Notes: generated from the sequence alone by a model not told the origin. A stretch of 12,051 nucleotides of DNA from an uncultured Coriobacteriales bacterium (GCA_934646835.1 CAKUES010000034.1:1-12051), one strand, 5' to 3'. Shown: positions 1 through 7,835, numbered from the stretch's first letter. Made by a program: numbers and translations.

Positions 1-62
1 TCGCCGCTGCCGACGAGGCCGCAGCCCATCCCGTCAAGCTCGACGTGGAGGTGAGGGAGTAA
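1..62 (+). CDS. cydA: Cytochrome bd ubiquinol oxidase subunit I, C-terminal end only (partial)
   Basis: Only the last 19 codons lie in the window, in frame from position 3 to the TAA at 60-62. They encode an Ala-rich, charged tail ending in VKLDVEVRE, which on its own has no recognisable domain. The identification rests on position: the frame ends directly on the start of cydB, sharing one base (TAATG), and cydA precedes cydB in essentially all bd oxidase operons. The encoded subunit would carry the hemes b558, b595 and d and the quinol site. The overlapping stop and start imply translational coupling with cydB. The gene starts outside the window, so nothing can be said about its promoter. 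Confidence 0.75.
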   Translation, partial: AAADEAAAHPVKLDVEVRE

Positions 63-1075
63 TGCTTATCCTTGGAAACCTTTGGTTCGTCATCATCTGC
101 ATCCTGATCATCGGCTACTTCGCCCTTGACGGATTCGACCTGGGTGCGGGCGTGCTGTACCCCTTCTTGGCAAAAGACGAGCGCGACAAGATGCGCGTCA
201 TGCGCGCAATCGGCCCAGTGTGGGACGGCAACGAGGTCTGGTTGCTCACTGCAGGCGGCGCCCTGTTCGCGGCGTTTGCCCAGGCCTACGCGACCGTCTT
301 CTCGGGCTTCTACCTCGCTATCATGCTCGTGCTCTTTGGGCTTATCTTCCGCGCAGTGGCCGTTGAGTTCCGCGCTCACGGCGGCGACATGCCGGCGTTG
401 TGGGATGCCCTCTTCTTCATCGGCAGCCTGCTTCCCGCACTGCTTTTGGGCGTTGCCATGGGCAATATCGTCCAAGGCCTGCCCCTTGACGCCAACGGTG
501 ACTACATCGGCGGCTTCTTCGCCCTGCTCAACCCCTTCGCCCTGCTCTGCGGCGTGCTCGGTCTCGTTCATATGCTGGCCCAGGGCGCGGCGTGGATCGC
601 GCTCAAGGCACCCGAGGGCTCCAGGCTGCGCGCCAAGGCAGCTGGCTTGCGTCGCATGCTCTCCATCGCCGACATCGTCGTCTTCGCTTTGACCTCCGTC
701 ATGTTCTTCGTGCTCGTGAAGCCGAGCCTGCCCTATGCCCTTGGCAATGAGGCGCTGGCGATTATCGGTGCCCTTGTCTTCATGGCGAGCATGCTCGGCG
801 TTGTGGTGCTGTGCAATGCAGGTGCCGCTAAGAAGGATGCGCTCGGTCCTGTGCTCGCCGGCGTCGGCTGCCTGGGTCTGGTGCTCATCCTCGCCGCAAC
901 GCAGTTCCCCAACCTCGTTCCCGCGCTTGATCCCGCTCTCAGCCTCACCGTGGCCAACAGCGCCTCGAGCAACACCGCGCTCTTTGCCATGACCATCATC
1001 GCCTGCATCGGCGTGCCCATCGTGCTGGTCTACCACGTCCTGGTCTACCGCGCCTTCCGCGGCCGCATCAGCTAG
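62..1075 (+). CDS. cydB: Cytochrome bd ubiquinol oxidase subunit II
   Basis: This is an integral membrane subunit of the quinol-oxidising, oxygen-reducing bd terminal oxidase. The 337 residues match the shorter, Gram-positive-like CydB length. The protein is hydrophobic throughout, with about eight to nine membrane segments. Two family hallmarks are visible near the N-terminus: FALDGFDLGAG (residues 20-30) and GPVWDGNEVWL (51-61). The ATG shares its A with the cydA stop. A GGAGG at 47-51, inside the cydA end, is a plausible ribosome binding site. Nine bases separate its stop from cydD, so the genes should be co-transcribed. The bd enzyme has high oxygen affinity and in anaerobes is commonly used for oxygen scavenging and aerotolerance; that role here is inferred from the neighbouring oxygen-sensitive oxidoreductase. 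Confidence 0.96.
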   Translation: MLILGNLWFVIICILIIGYFALDGFDLGAGVLYPFLAKDERDKMRVMRAIGPVWDGNEVWLLTAGGALFAAFAQAYATVFSGFYLAIMLVLFGLIFRAVAVEFRAHGGDMPALWDALFFIGSLLPALLLGVAMGNIVQGLPLDANGDYIGGFFALLNPFALLCGVLGLVHMLAQGAAWIALKAPEGSRLRAKAAGLRRMLSIADIVVFALTSVMFFVLVKPSLPYALGNEALAIIGALVFMASMLGVVVLCNAGAAKKDALGPVLAGVGCLGLVLILAATQFPNLVPALDPALSLTVANSASSNTALFAMTIIACIGVPIVLVYHVLVYRAFRGRIS

Positions 1076-1084
1076 AGCGGGCCT

Positions 1085-2845
1085 GTGTTCGACCGCAATA
1101 TACTGCAGCTTCCCGGAGCAGGGCGCATGTTCGCCCTGCTCTTGGCATGCGCTGCCATCGATGCGCTCTTGATCGTCGCGCAAGCGCTGTGCCTCGCTGC
1201 CGCGCTTGCCTGGATGTGGAATTGCGCGACTGCAGGTGCTGCCGAGCACCTTGTCGACGGTGCCATGCCTGGTGCCTTTGGCTTTGCCGGCGCCTTCATA
1301 GCGCGCAATGCGCTTGACACGCTGCGAAGCGGCATGGCTGACAGGTACTCGCGCCAACGAGCCGCTGAGCTTCAATCAGAGCTCGTCAGCGCTACTTACG
1401 ACCAAGGCGCCGCAGGAGTGCAGAGACGAGGCAGCGGCTCGGCTGTCCAAGAGCTCATTGACGGCATCGCCAACATCAGAAACTACATCGCGATCATCTT
1501 GCCAAAGCTGTCCGACTTGATCGTCATCCCCGTCATCCTTGCCATAGCGCTGTTTGCCGTCGATTGGATCAGCGGCACTATCGCACTCGTCGTCCTTCCC
1601 TGCATCCTCGGCTATATGAGGCTGCTCGGCGCACACGCAAAAGCGCAGGCAGCAGCACAACACAAGGAATACGACCGACTCGCCAACCACTTCATGGATA
1701 CGCTGCGCGGTCTGCCGACGCTCAAGGTCTTTGGCCGCTCGAAGCCCTATGCCAAGCAAGTCTTCGACGTATCGGAGGCTTTCAGGGATGCGACGGTAAA
1801 GACCTTGAGAACTGCAACGCTCAGCAGCCTGGTGCTCGATCTCTTCAGGACCTTCGCGCTGGCAGCTGTCGCGATCATGCTTGGATTCAGGCTGCTCAAC
1901 GGCTCCGCGCAGCTCGAGTCCGCGCTTGCGGTGCTCATCATGGTGCCCGAGTACTTTGCCGCCGTGCGTCGCTACTCGACGGATTTCCACGCCAGCCTCG
2001 ACGGTCGCAGCAGCCTGGCGAGCATCTTGCGGACGATTAACGAGCCAAAGGCGGATGTCGGAGCGCGTGCACAACAAACAGAGCTGCAAGCCTGGAGCGC
2101 CGGATCTACTCTCGAGCTGCGAAACGTCAGCTATCGTCACAATGCAGAAGGACCCCTCACCCTCGACGACGTGAGCTTTGCGGTCCACGGAGCATGTAGG
2201 ATTGGAATCGTCGGCTTGTCAGGATCTGGCAAGACCACCTTGGCGCAGCTGCTCGCTGGCTTCACCAGCCCCTCATCTGGTGAAGTTGTCGTCGATGGGA
2301 TCGCGCTTTCCACGCTCAACTTCCCCGCATGGCAGCGCCAAGTCACCTACATCCCGCAAAACCCACATTTATTCAATGCAACGCTGCACGACAACGTCGC
2401 GTTTTACGTTCCCGGTGCCTCTGACGCGCAAGTCGAGGCGGCGATTCAACTCGCCGGACTCGACGAGCTTGTCGCCAAGCTGCCGCAAGGGCTCGATACG
2501 GTGCTCGGCCAACAAGGCAGGCAGCTCTCGGGCGGACAGGCCCAACGCGTCACACTTGCGCGTGCCTTCCTGGACACGCAACGCAAGGTGCTGATCTTTG
2601 ACGAGCCGACTGCGCACCTCGACATCCAGACGGAGCTGGCCTTGAAGGAGCGCATGCTGCCGCTGATGGAAGGCAAACTCGTGTACTTTGCAACTCACCG
2701 CCTGCATTGGCTGGAGAACATGGACCAAGTGCTGGTGGTTGAGGACGGACATATCGTTGAGAGCGGCGAGCCGCACGAGCTTATGGCAAGCGGTGGAGCG
2801 CTGTCGCAGCTTATCGGCAAAATGAGAGGCGGTGAGCTGTTGTGA
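1085..2845 (+). CDS. cydD: CydD subunit of the heterodimeric CydDC ABC exporter
   Basis: This is one half of the CydDC transporter, which is needed to assemble functional cytochrome bd. Thiol (cysteine/glutathione) export and heme transport have both been proposed for the family. The 586 residues form a type IV exporter half: six membrane helices in about residues 15-320, then a nucleotide-binding domain. Walker A is GLSGSGKT at 377-384 (Lys383). The signature LSGGQ is at 481-485. Walker B is VLIFDE at 502-507 with catalytic Glu507, and the switch His is His538. All ATPase residues are intact. The start is GTG, 9 bases after cydB. Only a weak purine-rich stretch (AGAGCGGG) precedes it, so coupling with cydB translation is likely. 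The order A-B-D-C and the separate, unfused D and C chains are visible directly. CydD is chosen over CydC by position after cydB; sequence alone separates them less firmly. Confidence 0.92.
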   Translation: MFDRNILQLPGAGRMFALLLACAAIDALLIVAQALCLAAALAWMWNCATAGAAEHLVDGAMPGAFGFAGAFIARNALDTLRSGMADRYSRQRAAELQSELVSATYDQGAAGVQRRGSGSAVQELIDGIANIRNYIAIILPKLSDLIVIPVILAIALFAVDWISGTIALVVLPCILGYMRLLGAHAKAQAAAQHKEYDRLANHFMDTLRGLPTLKVFGRSKPYAKQVFDVSEAFRDATVKTLRTATLSSLVLDLFRTFALAAVAIMLGFRLLNGSAQLESALAVLIMVPEYFAAVRRYSTDFHASLDGRSSLASILRTINEPKADVGARAQQTELQAWSAGSTLELRNVSYRHNAEGPLTLDDVSFAVHGACRIGIVGLSGSGKTTLAQLLAGFTSPSSGEVVVDGIALSTLNFPAWQRQVTYIPQNPHLFNATLHDNVAFYVPGASDAQVEAAIQLAGLDELVAKLPQGLDTVLGQQGRQLSGGQAQRVTLARAFLDTQRKVLIFDEPTAHLDIQTELALKERMLPLMEGKLVYFATHRLHWLENMDQVLVVEDGHIVESGEPHELMASGGALSQLIGKMRGGELL

Positions 2846-4677
2846 ACAACGAGAACTGTAAAGAACGTGATAGCCGGCACATGCTCAAGCAGCTTGCCGG
2901 CATCTGGGCGCTCGACACCTGGGTAAAGCCGTTCTTTAGCCGCTACAAGAAGACCCTGGTCGCCTCACTGGGACTCGGCGTGTTGACATTGCTCTTTGCC
3001 GTGATGCTCATGTTCGTATCCGGTTTCCTCATCAGTTACGCATCGCTTCCGCCTGAGCTCGGCCTTTTCTCGCTCTACATACCCATCGGCTTCGTGCAGG
3101 TCTTTGGGTTGGGCAAGCCGTTCTTTGGCTACTTCGAGCGCCTGGCCAGCCACGACTGGGTCCTGCGGATGACGAGCACACTCAGAGAGCAGCTCTATCG
3201 CGTTCTTGAGGCTGACGGCATTGCCGGCTCCAAAATCATGGAGTCAGGCGAAGCCCTCGGATTGCTGAGCGAGGACATCGCGCATGTTCAAAACCTCTAT
3301 CTGCGCACCGTTTTCCCGCTCGTCATCGCCTGGTTGACCGGCGGCATCGTCGTGCTTGCAATCGGCGCCATGAGCGCCCCATGCGCCGTCATGCTGTTCA
3401 TAGGGCTCATCGTCATCACGGTGCTGCTCCCCTTGGAAGCGCTGCTCGTCAACGGAGCGCGCACGGCCAAAGCTAAAACGCTCAAGGCCAAGTTATATGC
3501 AAGCGCATATGACAATGTCATGGGCATCGCAGACTGGGTTTGCGCCCAGAGGAGGGCCGATTACCAAGACTCGGTTAGCTACGCTGCAGCGCAGATCGAT
3601 GCCGTCGAGCGCAAGCTCGCCGCATCGTCTCGCCATCGCGCGTTGTTGCTCAACGCGCTGTTTGCCCTGTTGGTTGTCACGATACTGTTGTGGGCAGGCG
3701 GGTGCTTTGGGGATCCCAGCACCGCCGCAGCGGAGGCGCTGGGCTCGTTGTCCGACAACCAAGCTGGCACTTGGATTGCCGCCATCGTTTTGGGATTCTT
3801 CCCCTTGCTCGAGGCTTTCCAACCTCTGCCCGACGCTGCATCCGGAGCAGCTGCCCACCTTGGCTCCATCGAGCATCTCAACAAGTTCGAGCAGCCTTGC
3901 GATGATGCCGACGCGACCGGATGCGACAAGCCGTCTGGTATGGATATCCGCCTCGACAAGGTGGGCTTTGCCTATGCGGAGGGCGATGCAGCCCTGCTCA
4001 AAGAGGTGTCCCTGGAAATCAAGCACGGCGAGAAGCTGGCGATACTGGGCGCCAGCGGGTCGGGCAAGTCAACCTTGCTTCACCTGCTGCGCGGCGACCT
4101 CGAGCCAAGCAGCGGTACCGTCACTTTGGGTGGCGTGAGTGCAACTACACTCAATGAAGCAGGCAAGATCCATCAACACGTGGGGTATATGCAGCAGGAC
4201 TCGTATCTCTTTGCGCAGACGCTCATGGGCAACCTCAAAGTCGGCAATCCCAAGGTGACGCAAGAGGAGGCTGTCGAGGCTTTGGAGGCAGCTGGCCTGG
4301 GGCCGCTGTTTGAACGGCTGCCACAGGGTCTGGCTACGCCAGTCGACGAGGCCGGCCTCAGGTTCTCCGGCGGCGAGCACCAGAGGATTGCACTCGCGCG
4401 TCTGCTGCTAGCGCAGACACCTGTCGTTTTGCTCGACGAGCCCACTGTGAGTCTCGATCCGCTGACGGAGGCAAAGCTCCTCGACACGGTCTTCGACGTG
4501 CTTGAGGACCGCACGGTGATCATGGTCACGCATCATTTGCAGGGTATCGAACACATGGACCGCGTTTTGCTCATCCAGGACGGCAAGATCGCCCTCGACG
4601 GTAGCCCTCACGAGCTCGCAGCTACAAGCACGCTCTTCCAACAGCTGCTCGCCTTCGACCGGGGCCTGGAGCTATAG
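2842..4677 (+). CDS. cydC: CydC subunit of the heterodimeric CydDC ABC exporter
   Basis: This is the partner of CydD in the cytochrome bd assembly exporter. The 611 residues comprise a membrane domain (about residues 30-330) and an ATPase domain. Walker A is GASGSGKS at 403-410 (Lys409). The signature is FSGGE at 508-512, a variant of LSGGQ. Walker B is VVLLDE at 528-533 with Glu533, and the switch His is His564. The GTG start overlaps the cydD stop by four bases (GTGA), a typical coupled joint, with the purine-rich GAGAGGCGGTGAG just upstream inside cydD. An in-frame ATG at 2881 (residue 14) is possible but lacks a convincing ribosome binding site. A charged, low-complexity linker precedes the ATPase domain at about residues 345-365. 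The gene ends the operon, and its 3' end faces the LysR gene 58 bases away. Confidence 0.92.
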   Translation: MNNENCKERDSRHMLKQLAGIWALDTWVKPFFSRYKKTLVASLGLGVLTLLFAVMLMFVSGFLISYASLPPELGLFSLYIPIGFVQVFGLGKPFFGYFERLASHDWVLRMTSTLREQLYRVLEADGIAGSKIMESGEALGLLSEDIAHVQNLYLRTVFPLVIAWLTGGIVVLAIGAMSAPCAVMLFIGLIVITVLLPLEALLVNGARTAKAKTLKAKLYASAYDNVMGIADWVCAQRRADYQDSVSYAAAQIDAVERKLAASSRHRALLLNALFALLVVTILLWAGGCFGDPSTAAAEALGSLSDNQAGTWIAAIVLGFFPLLEAFQPLPDAASGAAAHLGSIEHLNKFEQPCDDADATGCDKPSGMDIRLDKVGFAYAEGDAALLKEVSLEIKHGEKLAILGASGSGKSTLLHLLRGDLEPSSGTVTLGGVSATTLNEAGKIHQHVGYMQQDSYLFAQTLMGNLKVGNPKVTQEEAVEALEAAGLGPLFERLPQGLATPVDEAGLRFSGGEHQRIALARLLLAQTPVVLLDEPTVSLDPLTEAKLLDTVFDVLEDRTVIMVTHHLQGIEHMDRVLLIQDGKIALDGSPHELAATSTLFQQLLAFDRGLEL

Positions 4678-4735
4678 GCGAGCAGGAACATGACACTGAA
4701 TGCACCAGTGACCATCGCAAGCCGCCATAAGGCCC
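4678..4735. other. Convergent gap between cydC and the LysR gene
   Basis: These 58 bases separate two genes that end towards each other. They contain a weak inverted repeat, CACTG (4694-4698) and CAGTG (4706-4710), separated by seven bases and without a T run on either strand. This is at best a weak bidirectional terminator. The second arm overlaps the word CCAGTGAC (4705-4712) that recurs in the other gaps of this window. Confidence 0.4.
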
Positions 4736-5644
4736 CTACTTACAACCCGTCTCGCACTCCTCGAACCCAACGAAGCGCTCAACAGCAACATTGTCGCCAT
4801 CTGCTCGCCACATCATGTGGACGTCCTCGTACTCCTCATCGCCTGTTAAGGGGATAAAAACCAGATTGATGGCATTCTCTATCTTCGCGATGCTGTAAGA
4901 CGGGATGATACTAACGCCCTCCTCAGCTGCAACCATCATGAGCACGCTTTCGATATCGTTGCTCTTGAGCAAGATGCGAGGCGTGAAGCCAGCTCGCTCG
5001 TACAGGCGCATGAAATGCGCATCTCCAGCAGAGTCGCCGCGCTTGGACGGCGAGTAGTAGAGGAGCACTTCGTCCTTGAGATCAGCGCGCATCAACGAGT
5101 CCCTGCCAGCAAACGGGTGCGAGGAGTATACCGCCAGCGAAAGCGGGCTTCGTAGATCGAGCCTGCTCTCAAAACCGGGCTCATTGAGCAGGTTGGTACC
5201 CTCCCAGCTAAAGACAAGGTCCAGCTCCCCCGCACGAAGCATGCTGGCGAGGGTGTCGGTGTCCTCTCGAAAACATGAGATAAGGATATTGGGATACGCA
5301 CGATGAAAGCGCCCCAAGCGCTCGGAAAGGTCGGAGCGCTCATAACCCTTTGCGTAGCCAACGCGCAGGGAGCCAGTGATGCCCGTCGCAGCCTCCGCCG
5401 CCTTGGCAATGGCAGCATCGGCTCTGTCAAGAATCGCCCTAGCCTCGCGGTAGAACACGTTGCCGGCAGGCGTGAGCTCGATGGGGCGCTTCTTGCGATC
5501 CAGCAATGCAAAGCCCACAGTCTCCTCAAGGCTCTTGATTTGCTGAGTGATGGCCGCTTGGGATATGAAATGGAACTCTGCGGCCTTGGTAAAGCTGCGC
5601 AAACGCGCCACAGAGACGAAGCACCTCAGCTGGTTGAGATTCAC
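4736..5644 (-). CDS. LysR-type transcriptional regulator
   Basis: This is a DNA-binding regulator of 302 residues, the normal length for the family. A winged helix-turn-helix fills about residues 1-60, with the characteristic pattern LRCFVSVARLRSFTKAAE followed by ISQAAITQQIKSLEE and ending in the LTPAG motif (57-61). A substrate-binding-like effector domain runs from about residue 88 to 295. The start chosen is GTG at 5644 because AGGAGG (5649-5654) lies four bases upstream and the protein then begins MNLNQLRCF, where the family normally begins. The frame stays open upstream to 5695, but that extension has no supporting site. It is divergent from the YitT-family gene, the classic arrangement in which a LysR protein controls its neighbour and itself. 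The effector is not predictable. A C-terminal CETGC (Cys297, Cys301) is unusual but has no established meaning. Confidence 0.93.
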   Translation of the reverse strand: MNLNQLRCFVSVARLRSFTKAAEFHFISQAAITQQIKSLEETVGFALLDRKKRPIELTPAGNVFYREARAILDRADAAIAKAAEAATGITGSLRVGYAKGYERSDLSERLGRFHRAYPNILISCFREDTDTLASMLRAGELDLVFSWEGTNLLNEPGFESRLDLRSPLSLAVYSSHPFAGRDSLMRADLKDEVLLYYSPSKRGDSAGDAHFMRLYERAGFTPRILLKSNDIESVLMMVAAEEGVSIIPSYSIAKIENAINLVFIPLTGDEEYEDVHMMWRADGDNVAVERFVGFEECETGCK

Positions 5645-5665
5645 GGGTCCTCCTAAATTGAAGAC

Positions 5666-5695
5666 ATCATAAGATAATCTAATTCTATTATGCAA
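5666..5695 (-). promoter_or_regulatory. Candidate promoter of the LysR gene
   Basis: Reading the minus strand, TTGCAT (5695-5690) is followed after 18 bases by TATGAT (5671-5666). The second hexamer differs from the TATAAT consensus at one base; the first is weak. Transcription would start near 5660, leaving a leader of about 16 bases that contains the AGGAGG at 5649-5654. The AT-rich dyad at 5674-5691 sits between the two hexamers, which would suit autorepression. This is a pattern match only. Confidence 0.4.
5674..5691. promoter_or_regulatory. AT-rich dyad, candidate LysR operator
   Basis: The 18 bases read ATAAT-CT-AATT-CT-ATTAT. Positions 1-5, 8-11 and 14-18 are self-complementary, giving an interrupted palindrome in an otherwise GC-rich genome. 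It lies between the divergent LysR and YitT-family genes and inside the candidate LysR promoter, about 35 bases upstream of the candidate -10 of the YitT-family gene. LysR proteins usually bind interrupted dyads containing T-N11-A. A T-N11-A spacing (5678 to 5690) is present here, but it is not centred on the dyad. The role is inferred. Confidence 0.4.
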
Positions 5696-5704
5696 AACTG
5701 GCGG

Positions 5705-5733
5705 TTGAGCGCGTCAAATTCCCTCAATAGAAT
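5705..5733 (+). promoter_or_regulatory. Candidate sigma-70-type promoter of the YitT-family gene
   Basis: TTGAGC (5705-5710), exactly 17 bases, then TAGAAT (5728-5733) match the consensus at four and five of six positions. This gives a start site near 5740, a ribosome binding site at 5750-5755 and an ATG at 5762. The word GTCACTGG (5735-5742) lies directly on the predicted start site. Confidence 0.55.
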
Positions 5734-5761
5734 CGTCACTGGTTAATTGAAGGAGAAGAGC

Positions 5762-6424
5762 ATGACTCAGATGAAGACGAAGAAGACAACAGCGCTCACA
5801 TTCTTGCAGCTTGTCACCGGCTGCGCACTGACGGCATGTGCCTTTGGCATGATTATCCTGCCGCTCGGCCTTGCGGCATCTGGCGTTACGGGCGTCTCGA
5901 GCGTACTGGCCGGCATCATACCCATCCCGCTTTCACTTATGGTGCTGGCGATTAACAGCGCGTTGCTGCTTGTCGGTCTCGTCCTCATGGGCAAGGCCTT
6001 TGCGGCAAAGACCGTGGCGGCAAGCCTGCTCTTCCCGCTGATGCTAGAGATTGCCTCGCAGTTCCCGCTGCACTTCCTGTCGTCGCACATACTCGCAGGC
6101 GCTTTGCTCGGCGGATTGATGCTCGGTATCGGCATCGGGCTCATCCTGCGCAGCGGCGCCTCCACCGGCGGATTCGACATCATCGCCGTCGTCCTCAACA
6201 GCAGGTACAAGATCCCCGTTGCCGTGACGCTCAACATCACCGACGCGAGCATCATCCTCATGCAGGCATTCAAACAGGGCTGGGAACTCACCCTGCTCGG
6301 GGTCCTCGCCGTCACGGTAAGCGCATTTGCCGCTGGCAAAGTCGCAACGCGTAAGGGAGGCAAGCCTGCGGCAGCGAGTGCCGGCAACGCAGCAAAAGGC
6401 AAACGCAGGCTGCAAGCTGCATAA
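5762..6424 (+). CDS. YitT-family membrane protein without the C-terminal DUF2179 domain
   Basis: This is a predicted cytoplasmic-membrane protein of 220 residues with about five to six hydrophobic segments. The family hallmark RSGASTGGFD occupies residues 130-139 and is followed by a DIIAVVLN-type segment, as in the YitT membrane family (PF02588), whose transport or signalling function is not firmly established. Most family members are about 280 residues long and end in a DUF2179 domain. Here the protein stops after the membrane part with a basic, Ala/Gly/Lys-rich tail of about 25 residues (ending KGKRRLQAA), probably cytoplasmic. ATG 5762 is chosen because AAGGAG (5750-5755) is spaced six bases before it. 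A TTG at 5747, in frame, would overlap that site. Its divergent LysR neighbour is its likely regulator. Confidence 0.85.
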   Translation: MTQMKTKKTTALTFLQLVTGCALTACAFGMIILPLGLAASGVTGVSSVLAGIIPIPLSLMVLAINSALLLVGLVLMGKAFAAKTVAASLLFPLMLEIASQFPLHFLSSHILAGALLGGLMLGIGIGLILRSGASTGGFDIIAVVLNSRYKIPVAVTLNITDASIILMQAFKQGWELTLLGVLAVTVSAFAAGKVATRKGGKPAAASAGNAAKGKRRLQAA

Positions 6425-6457
6425 GAGCATCTGGCTCGAAGGGCGGTCCATTGTGCG

Positions 6458-6474
6458 CCAGTGACAAGTTGGCT
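6458..6474 (+). repeat. Short intergenic repeat, copy 1
   Basis: The copy reads CCAGTGACAAGTTGGCT. It shares CCAGTGACA then TTGG with the minus-strand sequence at 7979-7962, and GTGACA then TTGG with 6523-6537. It lies between the YitT-family gene and the permease. The function is unknown. Confidence 0.35.
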
Positions 6475-6522
6475 GCCCAAGGCGGAATAGGCTGCCGTCA
6501 TATTGGATTCCGCGCGCGTTCC

Positions 6523-6537
6523 GTGACACTTGGTGCC
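6523..6537 (+). repeat. Short intergenic repeat, copy 2
   Basis: The copy reads GTGACACTTGGTGCC. The minus-strand sequence at 7976-7962, GTGACATTTGGTGTC, matches it at 13 of 15 positions, and both differences are transitions. It lies about 90 bases upstream of the permease start. The function is unknown. Confidence 0.35.
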
Positions 6538-6626
6538 ATTCTGCACTGATACGCGATGCGGCAAGAAGAGCGGGATATTTAACGTTACTATCGTTTGAAA
6601 CAATCAAGCGATGGAAAGCTGCACCG

Positions 6627-7835
6627 ATGCCCGTCAAAACCAAACCATATGTCTTCATCACCAGCTTTGGCCTGGTGAGCATGTTCATGGATATCGTCTA
6701 CGAGGGTGCCCTCGCCGTGCAGGGCCCTCTGCTGCTGTCCCTGGGGGCATCCGCCGCGCTCGTGGGCCTTGTCAGCGGCCTTGGTGAGGTAACCTCGCTT
6801 GCCGGAAGGCTTTTGACCGGACCAGCTGCAGACAAAACGGGGCGCTACTGGCTGTTTGCGATAGCAGGCTATGCGATAACGGCGTTGGCGGTCCCCGCCA
6901 TGGGCCTTGTCGGCAGCGTTACCGCTGTAGCCGCTCTCATCATCTTGGAGCGGCTTGGCAAAGCGGTGAGGACACCGTCGCGCGACGCCATGCTCTCGCA
7001 TGCCAGTTCTGCGGTCGGGCGTGGCAAGGGCTTTGCCTTGCACGAGGCTCTCGACCAAGTGGGCGCTGTCACCGGCCCCCTCGTCGTCGCCGCGATACTC
7101 TGGGTAACGCAAAACAACTATGCTCCCGCGCTCGGAGTCCTCGCCATACCCGGCGTGATCGCCATCTGCATCCTGCTGCGCCTGCGCTCCAAGGTACCCA
7201 ACCCTGCGGAATATGAGGCTGCGGCATCAGAGGTGCCGGGCTCCAAAAGCAGAAATGTTGAAGAGCGCCAGAAATCCCACGTCAAGACTCTGCCCAAGAG
7301 CTTTTGGGCCTACTCGATCGCCTGCGGCCTATGCCTTGCCGGAACCGCCACCTTTGCCGTCATGTCATTCCATGCGGTGTCCATCGACGTGCTCAGCGCC
7401 TCTCAGGTGCCCGTCGTGTATGCCGTCGCCATGGGCGTCGATGCCGTCGCCGCACTTGTCACCGGCAGCTTGTACGACCGCCTCGGGCCCAAGACCTTGC
7501 TCGCCTTACCCGTCGCATGCGCGAGTATCCCCTTCCTCGCCTACGGGCACTCCCCTGTCATCGTTATCGGCGGAGCCATGCTCTGGGGCCTGGCAACCGG
7601 CATCCAGGAATCCACCATGCGCGCCTATGTAGCGGATCTTGTGCCGCAGAAGCTCAGGGCCACCTCCTACGGCATATTCTCGATGTTAATCGGCATCGGC
7701 ACCCTCGTCGGCGGCACGCTTGCCGGCAGCCTCTACCAGACCATCGGATCTGCCGCCATCATTGCAGTCAGCTGCATCATCCAGCTCGCAGCCTTCATCT
7801 TGCTGCTGACCCTGCTCAAGCGCAGCAAGCGATAG
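6627..7835 (+). CDS. Major facilitator superfamily permease, substrate unknown
   Basis: This is an integral membrane secondary transporter of 402 residues with the hydrophobicity pattern of about 12 helices. The two halves are separated by a charged cytoplasmic loop (about residues 186-225). The loop between helices 2 and 3 carries a variant of MFS motif A, RLLTGPAADKTGRYW (61-75). A second conserved region is ERLGKAVRTPSRD (108-120), followed by GRGKGFALHEALDQVGAVTGP (131-151), which recurs in a subgroup of bacterial and archaeal MFS proteins of undefined substrate. The ATG has GGAAAG (6613-6618) eight bases upstream. The gene converges on the oxidoreductase gene and is separated from the YitT-family gene by 202 bases, so it may have its own promoter. 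The sequence gives no basis for naming a substrate or direction. Confidence 0.85.
   Translation: MPVKTKPYVFITSFGLVSMFMDIVYEGALAVQGPLLLSLGASAALVGLVSGLGEVTSLAGRLLTGPAADKTGRYWLFAIAGYAITALAVPAMGLVGSVTAVAALIILERLGKAVRTPSRDAMLSHASSAVGRGKGFALHEALDQVGAVTGPLVVAAILWVTQNNYAPALGVLAIPGVIAICILLRLRSKVPNPAEYEAAASEVPGSKSRNVEERQKSHVKTLPKSFWAYSIACGLCLAGTATFAVMSFHAVSIDVLSASQVPVVYAVAMGVDAVAALVTGSLYDRLGPKTLLALPVACASIPFLAYGHSPVIVIGGAMLWGLATGIQESTMRAYVADLVPQKLRATSYGIFSMLIGIGTLVGGTLAGSLYQTIGSAAIIAVSCIIQLAAFILLLTLLKRSKR

Larger units (their letters stand above)
6425..6626 (+). other. Intergenic region upstream of the MFS permease
   Basis: These 202 bases have no coding potential I can support and no clear terminator for the YitT-family gene. 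They carry two related short repeats (6458-6474 and 6523-6537) described separately. The stretch before the permease (6577-6605) is AT-rich, with AACGTT and CGTTTGAAAC, and probably contains its promoter. No hexamer pair with good spacing stands out. GGAAAG (6613-6618), eight bases before ATG 6627, is the likely ribosome binding site. Confidence 0.5.

Noticed and set aside
1376..2188. A 270-codon open frame antisense to cydD
   Set aside because: It is codon-register antisense of an intact ABC transporter gene. The translation is rich in charged residues and has no recognisable family features.
5645..5695. N-terminal extension of the LysR protein to an ATG at 5695
   Set aside because: The extension covers the promoter region and the ribosome binding site at 5649-5654, and family members begin at the NLNQLRCF segment.
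5747..5761. TTG at 5747 as the start of the YitT-family protein
   Set aside because: It would lie upstream of and overlap the AAGGAG site, which is correctly spaced for ATG 5762.
5767..6603. A 278-codon open frame antisense to the YitT-family gene
   Set aside because: It overlaps a gene with a good promoter, ribosome binding site and family motif on the other strand. The antisense product has low-complexity Ala/Pro/Ser composition.
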